Origin: Desulfonatronospira thiodismutans ASO3-1 | GTDB lineage: Bacteria > Desulfobacterota > Desulfovibrionia > Desulfovibrionales > Desulfonatronovibrionaceae | DNA: 64,000 bases | Assembly (NCBI RefSeq): GCF_000174435.1 | Contig: NZ_ACJN02000004.1 | Coordinates: forward strand, 1 to 64,000 | Direction: 5' to 3' | Shown here: positions 1 through 8,436 of the stretch, piece by piece | Position numbering within the stretch: the first letter of the stretch is position 1 | Layout of the letters: each line of letters opens with the position of its first letter | Made by a program: the position numbers and the translations under genes | Notes under the pieces: generated by a model | Database searches by the model: none | Seen by the model: only the letters and a program-made list of their open reading frames with translations | Told to the model about the DNA's origin: nothing

Positions 1-24
1 TACCGGTCAAGCCATAAGCGCCGT

Positions 25-95
25 TGACCCAGCACTCACTTTAATAATTTCGGTTTAATCACAAGCAATCAAATGGAAAAGTGAGTGCTGGGTCA
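25..95. repeat. Long-arm palindromic element (copy 1 of 5)
   Basis: The left arm at 25-42 begins TGACCCAGCACTCACTTT. The right arm at 78-95 is its exact reverse complement, giving 18-bp arms around a 35-nt spacer. Related copies occur at 2058-2124, 2436-2502, 3454-3524 and 52994-53060. It encodes no protein and resembles a non-autonomous palindromic mini-element. Confidence 0.85.
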
Positions 96-99
96 GCGG

Positions 100-360
100 C
101 GAAGATTTCACTGGATTTTACCAGGGTGCCAAAAAACTCTTCCCCATGCCCTCTGCTCCATGCCTGCCCCGTGAAACATTTATCCTGTGAAATGTACAGC
201 AGTACGAGCGTCAGCGGATTTCACCGGGAGCCCAAAGGGCTCCCTGTCGCATTTATCCCGCTGGAAAGCGGGATAAACCAAATACGCTTTAAGCCGAATT
301 TACTGCTGAAAGCAGGGGTTTACTGGGGGCAGGAGTTTCACTGGGGCCCCATGCCTTGAA
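100..360. repeat. Cluster of small palindromes
   Basis: A run of short inverted repeats with CCCGTGAAA-type left ends and TTTCACCGGG-type right ends. One perfect example has 10-bp arms at 252-261 and 268-277 around a 6-nt loop. An open reading frame spanning 81-359 is repeated exactly at 3510-3788, but it consists only of these palindromes and is not considered a gene. Confidence 0.7.
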
Positions 361-390
361 TCCCCAATCCTAAATCCCTATATCCCCTTC

Positions 391-421
391 TTGACAAAAG
401 CAATCTATTGCGGCTTAATAT
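391..421 (+). promoter_or_regulatory. Predicted vegetative promoter
   Basis: TTGACA at 391-396 and TAATAT at 416-421 are separated by 19 bp. The same -35/-10 pair with the same 19-bp spacing precedes the coiled-coil genes at 1516, 3878 and 13012. That conservation supports it even though the spacer is slightly long for sigma-70. Confidence 0.6.
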
Positions 422-448
422 TCTTAAACAAACCAGCAGGAGGATCTC

Positions 449-955
449 ATGGACGCCAAGGAAGCAATGCTCTCAGCCATGAAGGAATGGATGCTCCCTG
501 AGCTGAACAGCATCAGGGAGGACTACAAAAATATAAAAACTACTCTGGACATAACCAACAAGAGGCTGGATGATATGATCGCCCACCTGGTGGATCAGGG
601 CAGGCGTATCGATGAAACCAGAGCTGAACTGAGCTCACGCATCGATGAAACCAGAGCAGAACTAAAGGCAGAGATCCAGAAAAACACCGAGAGAATCGAT
701 GAAACCAATAAGCGCATTGACGAAACCAACAAACGCATTGACGATACCAACAATCGCATTGACGATACCAGGGCAGAGCTAAAGGCTGAAATCCAGAAAA
801 ACACAGAAAGAATCGATTATACCAATGCACGCATCGACAATCTGGCCAGGGAAGTGGCTGAGGCAAGAGGAGACCTGAACAAGGCCCTGAGCGACAAGGT
901 GGTTGTCCAGGATCTTGTGGAGCGCGTGGGCAGGCTGGAAACCAGGGCTGCCTGA
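449..955 (+). CDS. Coiled-coil repeat protein, copy 1
   Basis: A 168-residue soluble protein with no recognised enzyme domain. The ATG follows an AGGAGG-type site at 440-445. Residues ~45-140 are a continuous coiled coil made of 11-residue units (RIDETRAELSS) and 7-residue units (RIDETNK). The ends are unique in sequence: a helical N-terminus, and a C-terminus rich in charged residues. The paralogue at 3878-4450 is nearly identical but has four rather than two units of the 11-residue repeat. The role is unknown. A structural, scaffold or tail-fibre-like function is possible, but nothing in the sequence decides it. Confidence 0.7.
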   Translation: MDAKEAMLSAMKEWMLPELNSIREDYKNIKTTLDITNKRLDDMIAHLVDQGRRIDETRAELSSRIDETRAELKAEIQKNTERIDETNKRIDETNKRIDDTNNRIDDTRAELKAEIQKNTERIDYTNARIDNLAREVAEARGDLNKALSDKVVVQDLVERVGRLETRAA

Positions 956-1002
956 TGCCGGTCCAAAGTTTGGGGTGACTCAAGAATTTTGACCAAATCC
1001 AT

Positions 1003-1141
1003 AACTATTGAAAAAAATGGAATTATGGGCATGGATTCCCTGCATATTGCATGCGCTGAATATGCCAATGTCGATTATTTTATTACTTGTGATGATAAAT
1101 TGATCAAACAGCTAAAAAATAATGAATTTAAAAATAGCTAG
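1003..1141 (+). pseudogene. PIN-domain C-terminal remnant
   Basis: The reading frame encodes the C-terminal part of a PIN-type nuclease, with MGMDSLHIACAEYANVDYF followed by an ITCDDKL motif. No N-terminal half with the first catalytic Asp is present, and a 66-bp deletion lies just upstream relative to the copy at 4484-4723. It looks like the remains of a VapC-like toxin gene carried within the duplicated segment. Confidence 0.6.
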
Positions 1142-1440
1142 CAGGATTGTTACAAAACGTATGGCCCAGGATTACCCAGGACCTCCAGCAAGGAGCAATG
1201 GTCACTATCACTGAAAAGGCTATTCGAATACATACCCTGCCTGCAGCTTAAGCGACAATTCCAGAGATTCGTCCTGTTCCCCCATACCTTCTTCCCCATG
1301 CCATATGCCTTCTTCCCCATGCTCTATGCCCTATGCCTTGAATCCCCAATTCCTTCCTCAATTCCCAAGCCTTTCTCTACTTCTTCACCTTTCACCATTC
1401 CGCATTCATCATTCATCATTTCTTCCTCCCCCAATCCCCT
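1142..1440. other. Intergenic low-complexity sequence
   Basis: No gene is seen. The second half (~1280-1440) is C/T-rich and built from repeated CCCCATGCC, CCCTATGCC and AATCCCC-type words. The same kind of text recurs at 5640-5740, 12790-12930 and 13670-13795. Confidence 0.6.
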
Positions 1441-1442
1441 CC

Positions 1443-1473
1443 TTGACAAAAACATATTATTACTGCTTAATAT
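1443..1473 (+). promoter_or_regulatory. Predicted vegetative promoter
   Basis: TTGACA at 1443-1448 and TAATAT at 1468-1473, 19-bp spacing, 42 bp upstream of the start at 1516. It matches the promoters at 391, 3820 and 12938. Confidence 0.6.
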
Positions 1474-1515
1474 CCTGAACAGTCAGCATGAATTTAACCC
1501 AGAAGGAGATCGGGC

Positions 1516-2004
1516 ATGACCCAGCCGGCATCGGTTATAGACCTGTACGACAGTCTCCTGGCAGCGGAAGACGAACGGGCCAGGGCACGGATTATTGCCG
1601 GGGCCTTCGAACGCCTGGAAGACCGTTACCCGGAGCTAAAGGACCTGGCCACCGCCAGCGGGGTGCGCGAGTCCGAACTGCGCCTGCAGAAAGAAATCGA
1701 GCAGTTACGCCTGCGCATAGAAGAAGTCCGCTCAGATCTTACCAGAGAGATTGAGCAGGTACGTGCAGACCTGTTAAAGGAAATAGAGAAGACCAACCTG
1801 CGTATAGAAGAGGTCCGCACAGAATTGATCCGGGAAATCGCTCAGGTACGTGCAGACCTGTCAAAGGATATCGAGAGGCTGCGTGCAGAAACCAGCAAAG
1901 AAATCGCCGCCGGCAACCAGAAAATCCTCCGCTGGACCACCGGTCTTCTATTTGCCCAGCTTGTGGCCATCATAGCCGTGATCTTCGGGGTGGGACTAAT
2001 GTAA
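1516..2004 (+). CDS. Coiled-coil protein with C-terminal membrane anchor
   Basis: 162 residues. The start follows AGAAGGAGAT at ~1501-1510. Residues ~50-135 are a long heptad coiled coil with repeated RIEEVR and EIEQVRADL units. Residues ~142-161 form one hydrophobic membrane segment (LLFAQLVAIIAVIFGVGLM), leaving the coiled coil on one side of the membrane. It resembles the small bacterial CCDC90/DUF1640-like proteins in layout, though this is by pattern only. A paralogue at 13012-13413 is identical over most of its length but lacks 29 residues of coiled-coil repeat. Function unknown. Confidence 0.75.
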   Translation: MTQPASVIDLYDSLLAAEDERARARIIAGAFERLEDRYPELKDLATASGVRESELRLQKEIEQLRLRIEEVRSDLTREIEQVRADLLKEIEKTNLRIEEVRTELIREIAQVRADLSKDIERLRAETSKEIAAGNQKILRWTTGLLFAQLVAIIAVIFGVGLM

Positions 2005-2057
2005 AAAACCAACCCCAACCGTGAGCGGGCTTTGTCCGCCCGCCTGTCCCGTGAAAC

Positions 2058-2124
2058 ACCCAGCACTCACTTTAATAATTTCGGTTTCATCACAAGCAAA
2101 CAAATGGAAAAGTGAGTGCTGGGT
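2058..2124. repeat. Long-arm palindromic element (copy 2 of 5)
   Basis: ACCCAGCACTCACTTT at 2058-2073 pairs with its reverse complement at 2109-2124. It sits immediately after CCCGTGAAAC, and a GTTTCACCGGGG arm follows, so the element appears inserted in the loop of another palindrome. Confidence 0.8.
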
Positions 2125-2345
2125 CAGCGTAGCTGGTTTCACCGGGGTGTGCAACGAAGTTGCCAGCCTGCCCCGTTGAATAGCTCAATGAGCTAGCCCG
2201 CAGGGCATTCAACTGGGGTGCCAAATAAATCTTCTCCGGCACGGGAAGCCTACAGGCTTCACACCCGGGTATAATACGCTTTCGCTGTCCTTCGGAATTA
2301 TACCGGGCAGGCAGGTGCTCCGCACACACGGTTTAGAATAAAGAA
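2125..2345. repeat. Tandem and nested palindromes
   Basis: At least two further stems occur: CCCCGTTGAAT pairing with ATTCAACTGGGG (~2179-2217), and CCCGGGTATAAT pairing with ATTATACCGGG (~2264-2310). An outer pair built on GTGTGCAACG and GCACACACGGTT surrounds them. Ends are conserved while the middle of each stem varies in a compensated way. No gene is seen. Confidence 0.65.
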
Positions 2346-2435
2346 CCCAGGCACCCTGTCAGGCAACAACACCCTCCAGGACAGGCACCCATCTTCAACC
2401 GTGAGCGGCAAAGCCGCCCGCCTGTCCCGTGAAAC

Positions 2436-2502
2436 ACCCAGCACTCACTTTAATAATTTCGGTTTCATCACAAGCAAACAAATGAAAAAGTGAGTGCTGG
2501 GT
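2436..2502. repeat. Long-arm palindromic element (copy 3 of 5)
   Basis: Same sequence and same flanking CCCGTGAAAC context as the copy at 2058-2124. More palindromic text related to 2141-2330 (CCGGCACGGGAAGCC, ATTATACCGGGCAGG) follows to ~2665. Confidence 0.8.
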
Positions 2503-2687
2503 CAGCGTAGCTGGTTTCACTGGGATGTGCAACAAAGTTGCCAGTGCCAAAAAATCTTCTCCGGCACGGGAAGCCTTAAGGCGTACACCCGACTAAAATG
2601 CGCTTTGCTGTCCTTCGGAATTATACCGGGCAGGCAGGTGCTTTGCACACAAACGGTTTTGAAACCGCCACATAAAAGTAATATAAC

Positions 2688-3065
2688 CTACAAAAAACTA
2701 ACGACCTCTTCCACAAGCTCGGAAATTGAAGGAGCTGCAGCCTCAACTATTGAATTGTCACTCAGATGCTTATGTTCTTTGGATTGCAAGGCAAGTTTGT
2801 GCCGGGCGTTATCATACCGAAAAACTAATTTCCCATGCCTGTCCTGGTAATGATATCCATAGCTCACTTTTTTGATGCCATATGCAGCATCAATGTATTC
2901 CCTGACATGTAAAGAACTGCCGTCCACCAAGACAACGCTGGCCTGAATAACAGCCTGCTTTCCTGCTCTCAATTCCTCCTGGATATCAATAACATCAGCG
3001 AAGCCATAAAGGTCCATTCGCTCAATGGCGCTGCGAACCTCATGCAAATAATCATGTATTTGCAT
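2688..3065 (-). CDS. TumE-like toxin (DUF6516-type)
   Basis: 125 residues. The core VREYIDAAYGIKKVSYGYHY, followed by a FRYDNA-xH segment, matches my memory of the TumE/DUF6516 toxin family, whose usual length is ~110-130 residues. It overlaps the upstream partner gene at 3052-3348 by 14 bp, the usual antitoxin-then-toxin layout, so translation is probably coupled. The C-terminus is acidic and hydrophobic. Function is inferred from family and context. The family call is from memory and a profile search would settle it. Confidence 0.65.
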   Translation of the reverse strand: MQIHDYLHEVRSAIERMDLYGFADVIDIQEELRAGKQAVIQASVVLVDGSSLHVREYIDAAYGIKKVSYGYHYQDRHGKLVFRYDNARHKLALQSKEHKHLSDNSIVEAAAPSISELVEEVVSFL

Positions 3066-3348
3066 GCGTTATTCCATCCAAGATATCAATTCGTTGCAAC
3101 AAAGAAGAGGACAGCCTGTATTCTCCTGCCCACTTCACATACTCCATGTCCTGTCCTTCAAGGTCTTCAGCAGACCATTTTTCCCAAAAATCCAAAGATG
3201 ACACGTTGTATTTTTTCTCAAATTCTGCCAAACGTTTCCGGCTCAATTCAAGGCTGTACTGCAACCTCGATTTTTCCAGGGTCAGGGCATCAAATAAAAT
3301 TTCACTGGCTTTTTCCGGGTACTCTGCTTTAAGTCTCAACTCACTCAT
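3052..3348 (-). CDS. Putative TumA-like antitoxin
   Basis: 98 residues using the ATG at 3348, which has a GGGAGG site ~9 nt upstream. A longer reading frame begins at 3405 but lacks a ribosome site. The sequence is charged and helical, with a central EKSRLQYSLELSRKRLAEFEKK coiled segment and a W-rich middle region (DFWEKWSAEDL). No DNA-binding fold is obvious. It is placed directly upstream of, and overlapping, the TumE-like gene, which is the main reason for the antitoxin call. Confidence 0.6.
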   Translation of the reverse strand: MSELRLKAEYPEKASEILFDALTLEKSRLQYSLELSRKRLAEFEKKYNVSSLDFWEKWSAEDLEGQDMEYVKWAGEYRLSSSLLQRIDILDGITHANT

Positions 3349-3453
3349 CAAAGAATCCCTCCCTTTATAACTTATTCTTTTCTGCATTCGAATATAGCCG
3401 TTCACTTATGTCTGAGTCAATCTCGGACCTACCGGTCAAGCCATAAGCGCCGT

Positions 3454-3524
3454 TGACCCAGCACTCACTTTAATAATTTCGGTTTAATCACAAGCAATCA
3501 AATGGAAAAGTGAGTGCTGGGTCA
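3454..3524. repeat. Long-arm palindromic element (copy 4 of 5)
   Basis: Identical to 25-95, carried within the large duplication: 18-bp arms, 35-nt spacer. Confidence 0.85.
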
Positions 3525-3819
3525 GCGGCGAAGATTTCACTGGATTTTACCAGGGTGCCAAAAAACTCTTCCCCATGCCCTCTGCTCCATGCCTGCCCCG
3601 TGAAACATTTATCCTGTGAAATGTACAGCAGTACGAGCGTCAGCGGATTTCACCGGGAGCCCAAAGGGCTCCCTGTCGCATTTATCCCGCTGGAAAGCGG
3701 GATAAACCAAATACGCTTTAAGCCGAATTTACTGCTGAAAGCAGGGGTTTACTGGGGGCAGGAGTTTCACTGGGGCCCCATGCCTTGAATCCCCAATCCT
3801 AAATCCCTATATCCCCTTC

Positions 3820-3850
3820 TTGACAAAAGCAATCTATTGCGGCTTAATAT
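3820..3850 (+). promoter_or_regulatory. Predicted vegetative promoter
   Basis: TTGACA at 3820-3825 and TAATAT at 3845-3850, duplicated from 391-421. Confidence 0.6.
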
Positions 3851-3877
3851 TCTTAAACAAACCAGCAGGAGGATCTC

Positions 3878-4450
3878 ATGGACGCCAAGGAAGCAATGCT
3901 CTCAGCCATGAAGGAATGGATGCTCCCTGAGCTGAACAGCATCAGGGAGGACTACAAAAATATAAAAACTACTCTGGACCTGACCAACAAGAGGCTGGAC
4001 GATATAAACGCCCACCTGGTGGATCAGGGCAGGCGTATCGATGAAACCAGAGCTGAGCTGAGCTCACGCATCGATGAAACCAGAGCTGAGCTGAGCTCAC
4101 GTATCGATGAAACCAGAGCTGAGCTGAGCTCACGTATCGATGAAACCAGAGCTGAACTAAAGGCAGAGATCCAGAAAAACACCGAGAGAATCGATGAAAC
4201 CAACAAACGCATTGACGATACCAACAAGCGCATTGACGATACCAACAATCGCATTGACAATACCAGGGCAGAGCTAAAGGCTGAAATCCAGAAAAACACA
4301 GAAAGAATCGATTATACCAATGCACGCATCGACAATCTGGCCAGGGAAGTGGCTGAGGCAAGAGGAGACCTGAACAAGGCCCTGAGAGACAAGGTGGTTG
4401 TCCAGGATCTTGTGGAGCGCGTGGGCAGGCTGGAAACCAGGGCTGCCTGA
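3878..4450 (+). CDS. Coiled-coil repeat protein, copy 2
   Basis: 190 residues, nearly identical to the product of 449-955. The RIDETRAELSS 11-residue unit occurs four times in tandem, against two in the other copy. The 66-bp difference is therefore an in-frame gain or loss of exactly two units. A few substitutions also separate the copies (for example DDINAH against DDMIAH). Same promoter and ribosome site. Function unknown. Repeat-number change between otherwise identical copies points to slippage or recombination in the repeat. Confidence 0.7.
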   Translation: MDAKEAMLSAMKEWMLPELNSIREDYKNIKTTLDLTNKRLDDINAHLVDQGRRIDETRAELSSRIDETRAELSSRIDETRAELSSRIDETRAELKAEIQKNTERIDETNKRIDDTNKRIDDTNNRIDNTRAELKAEIQKNTERIDYTNARIDNLAREVAEARGDLNKALRDKVVVQDLVERVGRLETRAA

Positions 4451-4483
4451 TGCCGGTCCAAAGTTTGGGGTTACTCAAGAATT

Positions 4484-4723
4484 TTGACCAAATCCATAAC
4501 CGGCAAAAGTGCCTGTCCCCAATTGAGATACGACATTATATTTATAATTTTCGCTGTAGGGATAACTATTGAAAAAAATGGAATTATGGGCATGGATTAC
4601 CTGCATATTGCATGCGCTGAATATGCCAATGTCGATTATTTTATTACTTGTGATGATAAATTGATCAAGCAGCTAAATAACATGGCGAAGAGCAGTTATG
4701 ACACCATCAAACTCCAATCTTGA
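4484..4723 (+). pseudogene. PIN-domain remnant, copy 2
   Basis: Encodes the C-terminal half of a PIN-domain nuclease (MGMDYLHIACAEYANVDYF then ITCDDKL). The N-terminal half is absent, and the frame runs on into the start of the gene at 4698. It is the less deleted version of the remnant at 1003-1141. Confidence 0.6.
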
Positions 4724-5003
4724 CCACAGCACAGATTCAATCACCCTTTCCCAGTACAAGCGCCTGGTTGCTCCACGCCCCTGGCTCTGGTGGGATACGG
4801 ACGACCTCACCGGTTTATCCCTGGATAGCGTCGTAGAGGGTATCCTTGCCCGTGGGGACTGGCCCGATTTTCTGGAAGCCCTTGACGAGTTGGGCCTGGA
4901 CCAGGTGCGGGAAATTTTCCTGAGACAAGTTAATCGACAGCGGAATAACTACCGTGCCCAGACCCGGAATCTGTTCCAAATATATTTTGAACGTCATGCA
5001 TGA
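4698..5003 (+). CDS. Antitoxin-like partner of AbiEii-type protein (DUF6922-like)
   Basis: 101 residues. The pattern PRPWLWWDTDDLTGLSLDSV followed by an ILARGDWPDFLEAL segment resembles the small DUF6922-type proteins that precede AbiEii/AbiGii nucleotidyltransferases. Its stop overlaps the downstream ATG by 8 nt, indicating translational coupling. The first ~18 residues overlap the PIN remnant, so the true start may be further in. Inferred role: antitoxin for the following gene. Confidence 0.6.
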   Translation: MTPSNSNLDHSTDSITLSQYKRLVAPRPWLWWDTDDLTGLSLDSVVEGILARGDWPDFLEALDELGLDQVREIFLRQVNRQRNNYRAQTRNLFQIYFERHA

Positions 5004-5616
5004 AGAAATTTTGACCATAAATCAGAAAAAGGTGGCCGAATCCGTCCTGAAAAAGTTCAGCCCGGATTTCATCTTTTGCGGCGGCACAGCCATTGCTCTG
5101 CAACTGGGTCACCGCCAATCCCTGGATTTCGACCTTGCCTCGTTCACTGAAATCAAAGCCGACCGAATCATTCGGCACTTGAAGGCCGCAAATGTAGTAA
5201 TTGAACATACCATTGCTTCCTCCATTGACGAGTTGACCGTTGTGGTTAAAGGCGTGAAGCTCACTTTTTTCTCCTTTCCTTTTCATGTCCCTGCGACGGT
5301 CACCTGGCCCCGGACTGATATGGCTATGCCTTCTCTTCTGGATCTGGCCTCCATGAAAGCTTACGCCCTTGGACGGCGTGGAAAATGGAAGGACTACATT
5401 GACTTGTATTTTCTCTTTCAAGGCCATGTCACTTGGCCCGAACTTGTTGCCAACTGTCGAAAATTATTTCAGGGGGCCTTCAATGAGCGGCTTTTCCGTG
5501 AGCAGCTCTGCTACTTTGACGACGTGGACATGTCTGAAGCGGTTGCCTATACAGGGACAGGACCGAGTGACAGTGATATTCAGAGCTTCCTGACTACTTT
5601 GGCCACCTCAGGCTAA
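4996..5616 (+). CDS. AbiEii/AbiGii-family nucleotidyltransferase toxin
   Basis: 206 residues from the ATG at 4996 (an in-frame ATG at 4954 lies inside the upstream gene). The nucleotidyltransferase signature is clear: FCGGTAIALQLGHRQSLDFDL, with the G-G-T loop and the R-x-S-x-D-F-D metal-binding acidic motif. A K-A-Y-A-L-x-R-R-x-K-W-K-D-Y-I-D-L segment follows at residues ~125-142, typical of the family. Such proteins act as toxins of type IV-like toxin-antitoxin or abortive-infection systems by transferring nucleotides to RNA or protein targets. The small gene upstream is its likely partner. Confidence 0.8.
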   Translation: MHEEILTINQKKVAESVLKKFSPDFIFCGGTAIALQLGHRQSLDFDLASFTEIKADRIIRHLKAANVVIEHTIASSIDELTVVVKGVKLTFFSFPFHVPATVTWPRTDMAMPSLLDLASMKAYALGRRGKWKDYIDLYFLFQGHVTWPELVANCRKLFQGAFNERLFREQLCYFDDVDMSEAVAYTGTGPSDSDIQSFLTTLATSG

Positions 5617-5738
5617 TCCCTGCGCATCCCGTCTTTACTTTTCATCATTCCGCATTCATCATTTCTCCCTCCCCCAATCCCTAAATCCCCCAATTCCTAA
5701 ATTCCATAATTCCTACACCTAAATCCCTCAATCTGAAA
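5617..5738. other. Low-complexity intergenic tract
   Basis: C-rich repeated words (CCCCCAATCCC, AATTCC), no gene seen. It leads directly into the sigma-54 promoter. Confidence 0.55.
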
Positions 5739-5739
5739 C

Positions 5740-5757
5740 CCGGCACACCCCTTGCAA
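5740..5757 (+). promoter_or_regulatory. Sigma-54 promoter
   Basis: CCGGCACACCCCTTGCAA has GG at 5742-5743 and GC at 5754-5755, exactly 10 bp apart, with GGCAC and TTGCA around them. This is the RpoN -24/-12 signature. An almost identical sequence lies at 13802-13819, the same distance (~85-90 bp) before the other gene with the same N-terminal domain. Sigma-54 control implies an enhancer-binding activator. Confidence 0.8.
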
Positions 5758-5843
5758 AACACCAACAAAAAAATACAAAACAAGCAAAATTTTCTTGTCA
5801 AAACGCCAAATAAATGACACAAGACCACAAAAGAGGCAAAACC

Positions 5844-8426
5844 ATGACCACCTACCAGCACCCAAGGACCACCTGGCAAGCCTACACCGCCACCCTGCCC
5901 TACGCCCGGGACCTGTACATGCAGTGGCAGGCGACCATGTTCGACCCTGACTACGAACAGGCCTTAAACGACTACATACTGGCCATGGACCAGGGCACCT
6001 CCGATTCCAGGCGCCAAGAACTGCTGCAGCAAAGCCGCAAAAACCTGGCTGCCCTTAAAAACAGCGGTGATGAGCACATAACCACCGACCTGGCCCTGAT
6101 CCGGGTGCTAAGCGCCCTGGGTCAGACCGACCAGGCCGCATACATTGCAGACCTGCTCCTGAAAAACCTGGCCCAGAATGACAATATCCCCCTGGACCGC
6201 CCATTTCTTCCTCCATCAGGCGACTTTGACCACCGGCCCGTACAGGACACTTTGGCCGGCTGGCTCAGATCCGCCCTGGAGAATGCCAGAGAGCCCTCTC
6301 AATCAATTTCAGATACACAGGAGCAGCAACCCCCTTCAGTCCCCGCAGAGCCTGAGACGCCTTCCCAGCCTAAACCCCAGACCCAGAAAATTGGCCGCAA
6401 CGCCAAATGCCCCTGCGGTTCCGGCAAAAAATATAAAAAATGCTGCGAAGCACTGGATACTCAAGCCCTTACTCAGGATCAATCACACCATCCAGAGCCC
6501 CAAAGCCCTGTTGCATCTGATTTCACTGCGCCCCAGGCATCGCCCCAGGAGCCCACAGCTACCTGGAGCATCAATATCAAGGGCGGCATCAAGGTGGTTG
6601 CCCCGGCAGACATAAGCAACATGAACACTTATGTCCTCTTGGAGCAGGAGGACTGGTATGAACCGGAGATTGAATTTGTCCGCGCCCTTATCCAGACCGG
6701 CATGACCGCCATGGACTGCGATACCGGATACGGGGTTTATGCCCTGAGCATAGCCGCTAAAATGCAAGGCCACGGCAAAGTCATCGCCCTGAACCCGGAC
6801 CCTCTCTTTTTTGAAAGCCTGCAGGAAAACCGCCTGCAGGAAATAATAACCACAGAACCTGACCATACTGCCCTGGACTTTATCCGCCTGGGATCTTCAG
6901 ACCAGGACATGCAACAGCTTTGTCAAGGCTCCCCCCTGGTAATGTTTCCGGCCAGCAACGAACTTATAAAGACTTTCAAAGACCTGAATCTGGATATCTA
7001 CAAACTCATCCCCGGCCTGAATGCTCTGGCACCATATCAGGAGTCCAACTCTGCTCTCCAGGGCAATCTTTTCGCATGCAGCAAAGAAAGGGCTCAAATA
7101 CTACGGCAAAACAATCTGTTAGCAGCTTCACCAAACACAACCAGAAGCTCGTCTCCGGATATAAACGGCCTTATGGACAACATTCAAAACGACCACCATG
7201 AGCGTCCCGCCTACCACCCAGACAAGCTTGAACTTTTTGAAGAAGACGACAAGGACCTGATTAAAGCTTACAAAACAGTGGTGTATGACCAGCAGGAAGA
7301 ACTCGACCTCAAAGCCTCTGAAGCTTTTAACAACCTGATCAGGGGATATGTAAAGCAGGCCAGAACAATCTTTAACAAAATTCTTGAAAAAACTGTCCAG
7401 AATCATGAGGCTCAAAAACTCTGGTTACAGGCCTTTAATGAACTGGCTTCCCTTAGAAATAAAAGACCCAAAAAACAAAAAAATGATAATATACCTGCAC
7501 TGGAACAGTCAGGTTACAAAATATTAAACCCTGCCGGAATGGGATGGTCAGGATCAGGAGCCCTTACTGCTTACTTCAAGGAATTTCCAAACATAACCTT
7601 CGTGGATGCTGGTGAAATATCACACATAGAGGGGACCATCAGTTTGATGAATCTTCGCTCATTTCAAGGATCACATGGAGAGTTTTTTAAATTTTTAGTA
7701 CTTTTTTTTGGATTCACTCTCTTTGGATATAGTTCTTCCAAAAGTTTTAAACAAAGATACGGCCTTGAAAGAAGCAAGGTAAAGTCTCGCCATATGCTGG
7801 ATTTTATATCATATGCAGAGGGTGCATTACATTTTATGAGACTTATGAAACATATTCATGATGGAAATAAAATAAAGTACAAAGTATTCAAGCAGGCTGC
7901 AAATTTACTTATAAATAAAATTTGTGAATCTTATGCTGATGAGCATACAGAATACGTTCTCATGGACAATTCTTTGCACATATCTACAATTCATAATATA
8001 GAATACATTGATAATATGCAGGTGCTGTGTACCTACAGAGACCCCAGAAGCAATTATGTAGCCAGAGTCAAAGAAGACTGGAAGTTCGGCCCCAGGATCT
8101 ACAAGAATGGACCTGTTGCCTATGCAGAATCCTATCGACATTTCCGCGAGTATACCGGCAACATCATTGAAAACTTAAAAAACAACAGGGATAATGTCTG
8201 GACTGTTCAGTTCGAAGATTTTGTCAGCTCTGAAGACTATCGCCAGGACCTCGCCCGCAAGCTGAAACTTGATCCGGCCCGTCAGGACAGACACACGCAT
8301 TTCAAACCCTGGGAATCCATAAAAAACATAGACAACTATAAAAGATACGAAAACCAGGAAGAAATTCTACAGATACAGCAAAAGCTGCCGCAATACCTTT
8401 GGGAACAACAGTCAAATACAACATGA
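5844..8426 (+). CDS. SEC-C / methyltransferase-like / sulfotransferase fusion protein
   Basis: 860 residues from the ATG at 5844, which has GAGG 7 nt upstream. An earlier in-frame ATG at 5814 has no such site, and the homologue at 13902 supports the later start. Residues 1-150 form a domain shared with the 13902 protein (TTWQ...LPYARDL...DPDYEQALN). Residues 183-203 are a SEC-C zinc motif ([14 protein letters not shown] then CC). Residues ~270-375 resemble FkbM-type methyltransferases, with a [11 protein letters not shown] glycine loop but Asn replacing the usual ribose-binding acidic residue in NPDP, so activity is doubtful. Residues ~557-855 are a PAPS-dependent sulfotransferase, with a [10 protein letters not shown] 5'-phosphosulfate loop and a [14 protein letters not shown] 3'-phosphate site. 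The DNA becomes AT-rich in the second half, suggesting a late fusion. Likely cytoplasmic, sulfating a sugar or glycan precursor. Confidence 0.75.
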   Translation: MTTYQHPRTTWQAYTATLPYARDLYMQWQATMFDPDYEQALNDYILAMDQGTSDSRRQELLQQSRKNLAALKNSGDEHITTDLALIRVLSALGQTDQAAYIADLLLKNLAQNDNIPLDRPFLPPSGDFDHRPVQDTLAGWLRSALENAREPSQSISDTQEQQPPSVPAEPETPSQPKPQTQKIGRNAKCPCGSGKKYKKCCEALDTQALTQDQSHHPEPQSPVASDFTAPQASPQEPTATWSINIKGGIKVVAPADISNMNTYVLLEQEDWYEPEIEFVRALIQTGMTAMDCDTGYGVYALSIAAKMQGHGKVIALNPDPLFFESLQENRLQEIITTEPDHTALDFIRLGSSDQDMQQLCQGSPLVMFPASNELIKTFKDLNLDIYKLIPGLNALAPYQESNSALQGNLFACSKERAQILRQNNLLAASPNTTRSSSPDINGLMDNIQNDHHERPAYHPDKLELFEEDDKDLIKAYKTVVYDQQEELDLKASEAFNNLIRGYVKQARTIFNKILEKTVQNHEAQKLWLQAFNELASLRNKRPKKQKNDNIPALEQSGYKILNPAGMGWSGSGALTAYFKEFPNITFVDAGEISHIEGTISLMNLRSFQGSHGEFFKFLVLFFGFTLFGYSSSKSFKQRYGLERSKVKSRHMLDFISYAEGALHFMRLMKHIHDGNKIKYKVFKQAANLLINKICESYADEHTEYVLMDNSLHISTIHNIEYIDNMQVLCTYRDPRSNYVARVKEDWKFGPRIYKNGPVAYAESYRHFREYTGNIIENLKNNRDNVWTVQFEDFVSSEDYRQDLARKLKLDPARQDRHTHFKPWESIKNIDNYKRYENQEEILQIQQKLPQYLWEQQSNTT

Positions 8427-8436
8427 GGAGTTTTTC

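Larger units (their letters stand above)
1..1117. repeat. Large direct duplication, copy 1
   Basis: This segment matches 3430-4677 almost base for base at an offset of 3429. It contains a palindrome cluster, a promoter, a coiled-coil gene and the tail of a PIN-domain gene. The copies differ by 66 bp inside the coiled-coil gene (two fewer 11-residue repeats here). They also differ by a 66-bp deletion after position ~1000, where copy 2 has two ATAAC repeats flanking the lost piece. The two copies enclose the genes at 1516-3405, so recombination between them could excise or amplify that block. Confidence 0.93.
3430..4677. repeat. Large direct duplication, copy 2
   Basis: Second copy of 1-1117. 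It retains the 66-bp segment at 4501-4566 that copy 1 has lost, and two extra 11-residue repeat units in the coiled-coil gene. Confidence 0.93.

Noticed and set aside
81-359. 92-residue open frame present twice (also 3510-3788)
   Set aside because: It consists entirely of palindromic repeat DNA; identity between copies comes from the segmental duplication.
595-804. Minus-strand frames with repeated VSSMRLL over the coiled-coil genes
   Set aside because: Shadow translation of the repetitive coiled-coil gene; no ribosome site, no family.
5814-5843. Upstream ATG start for the sulfotransferase fusion
   Set aside because: No ribosome site, and the homologous protein at 13902 aligns to the ATG at 5844.
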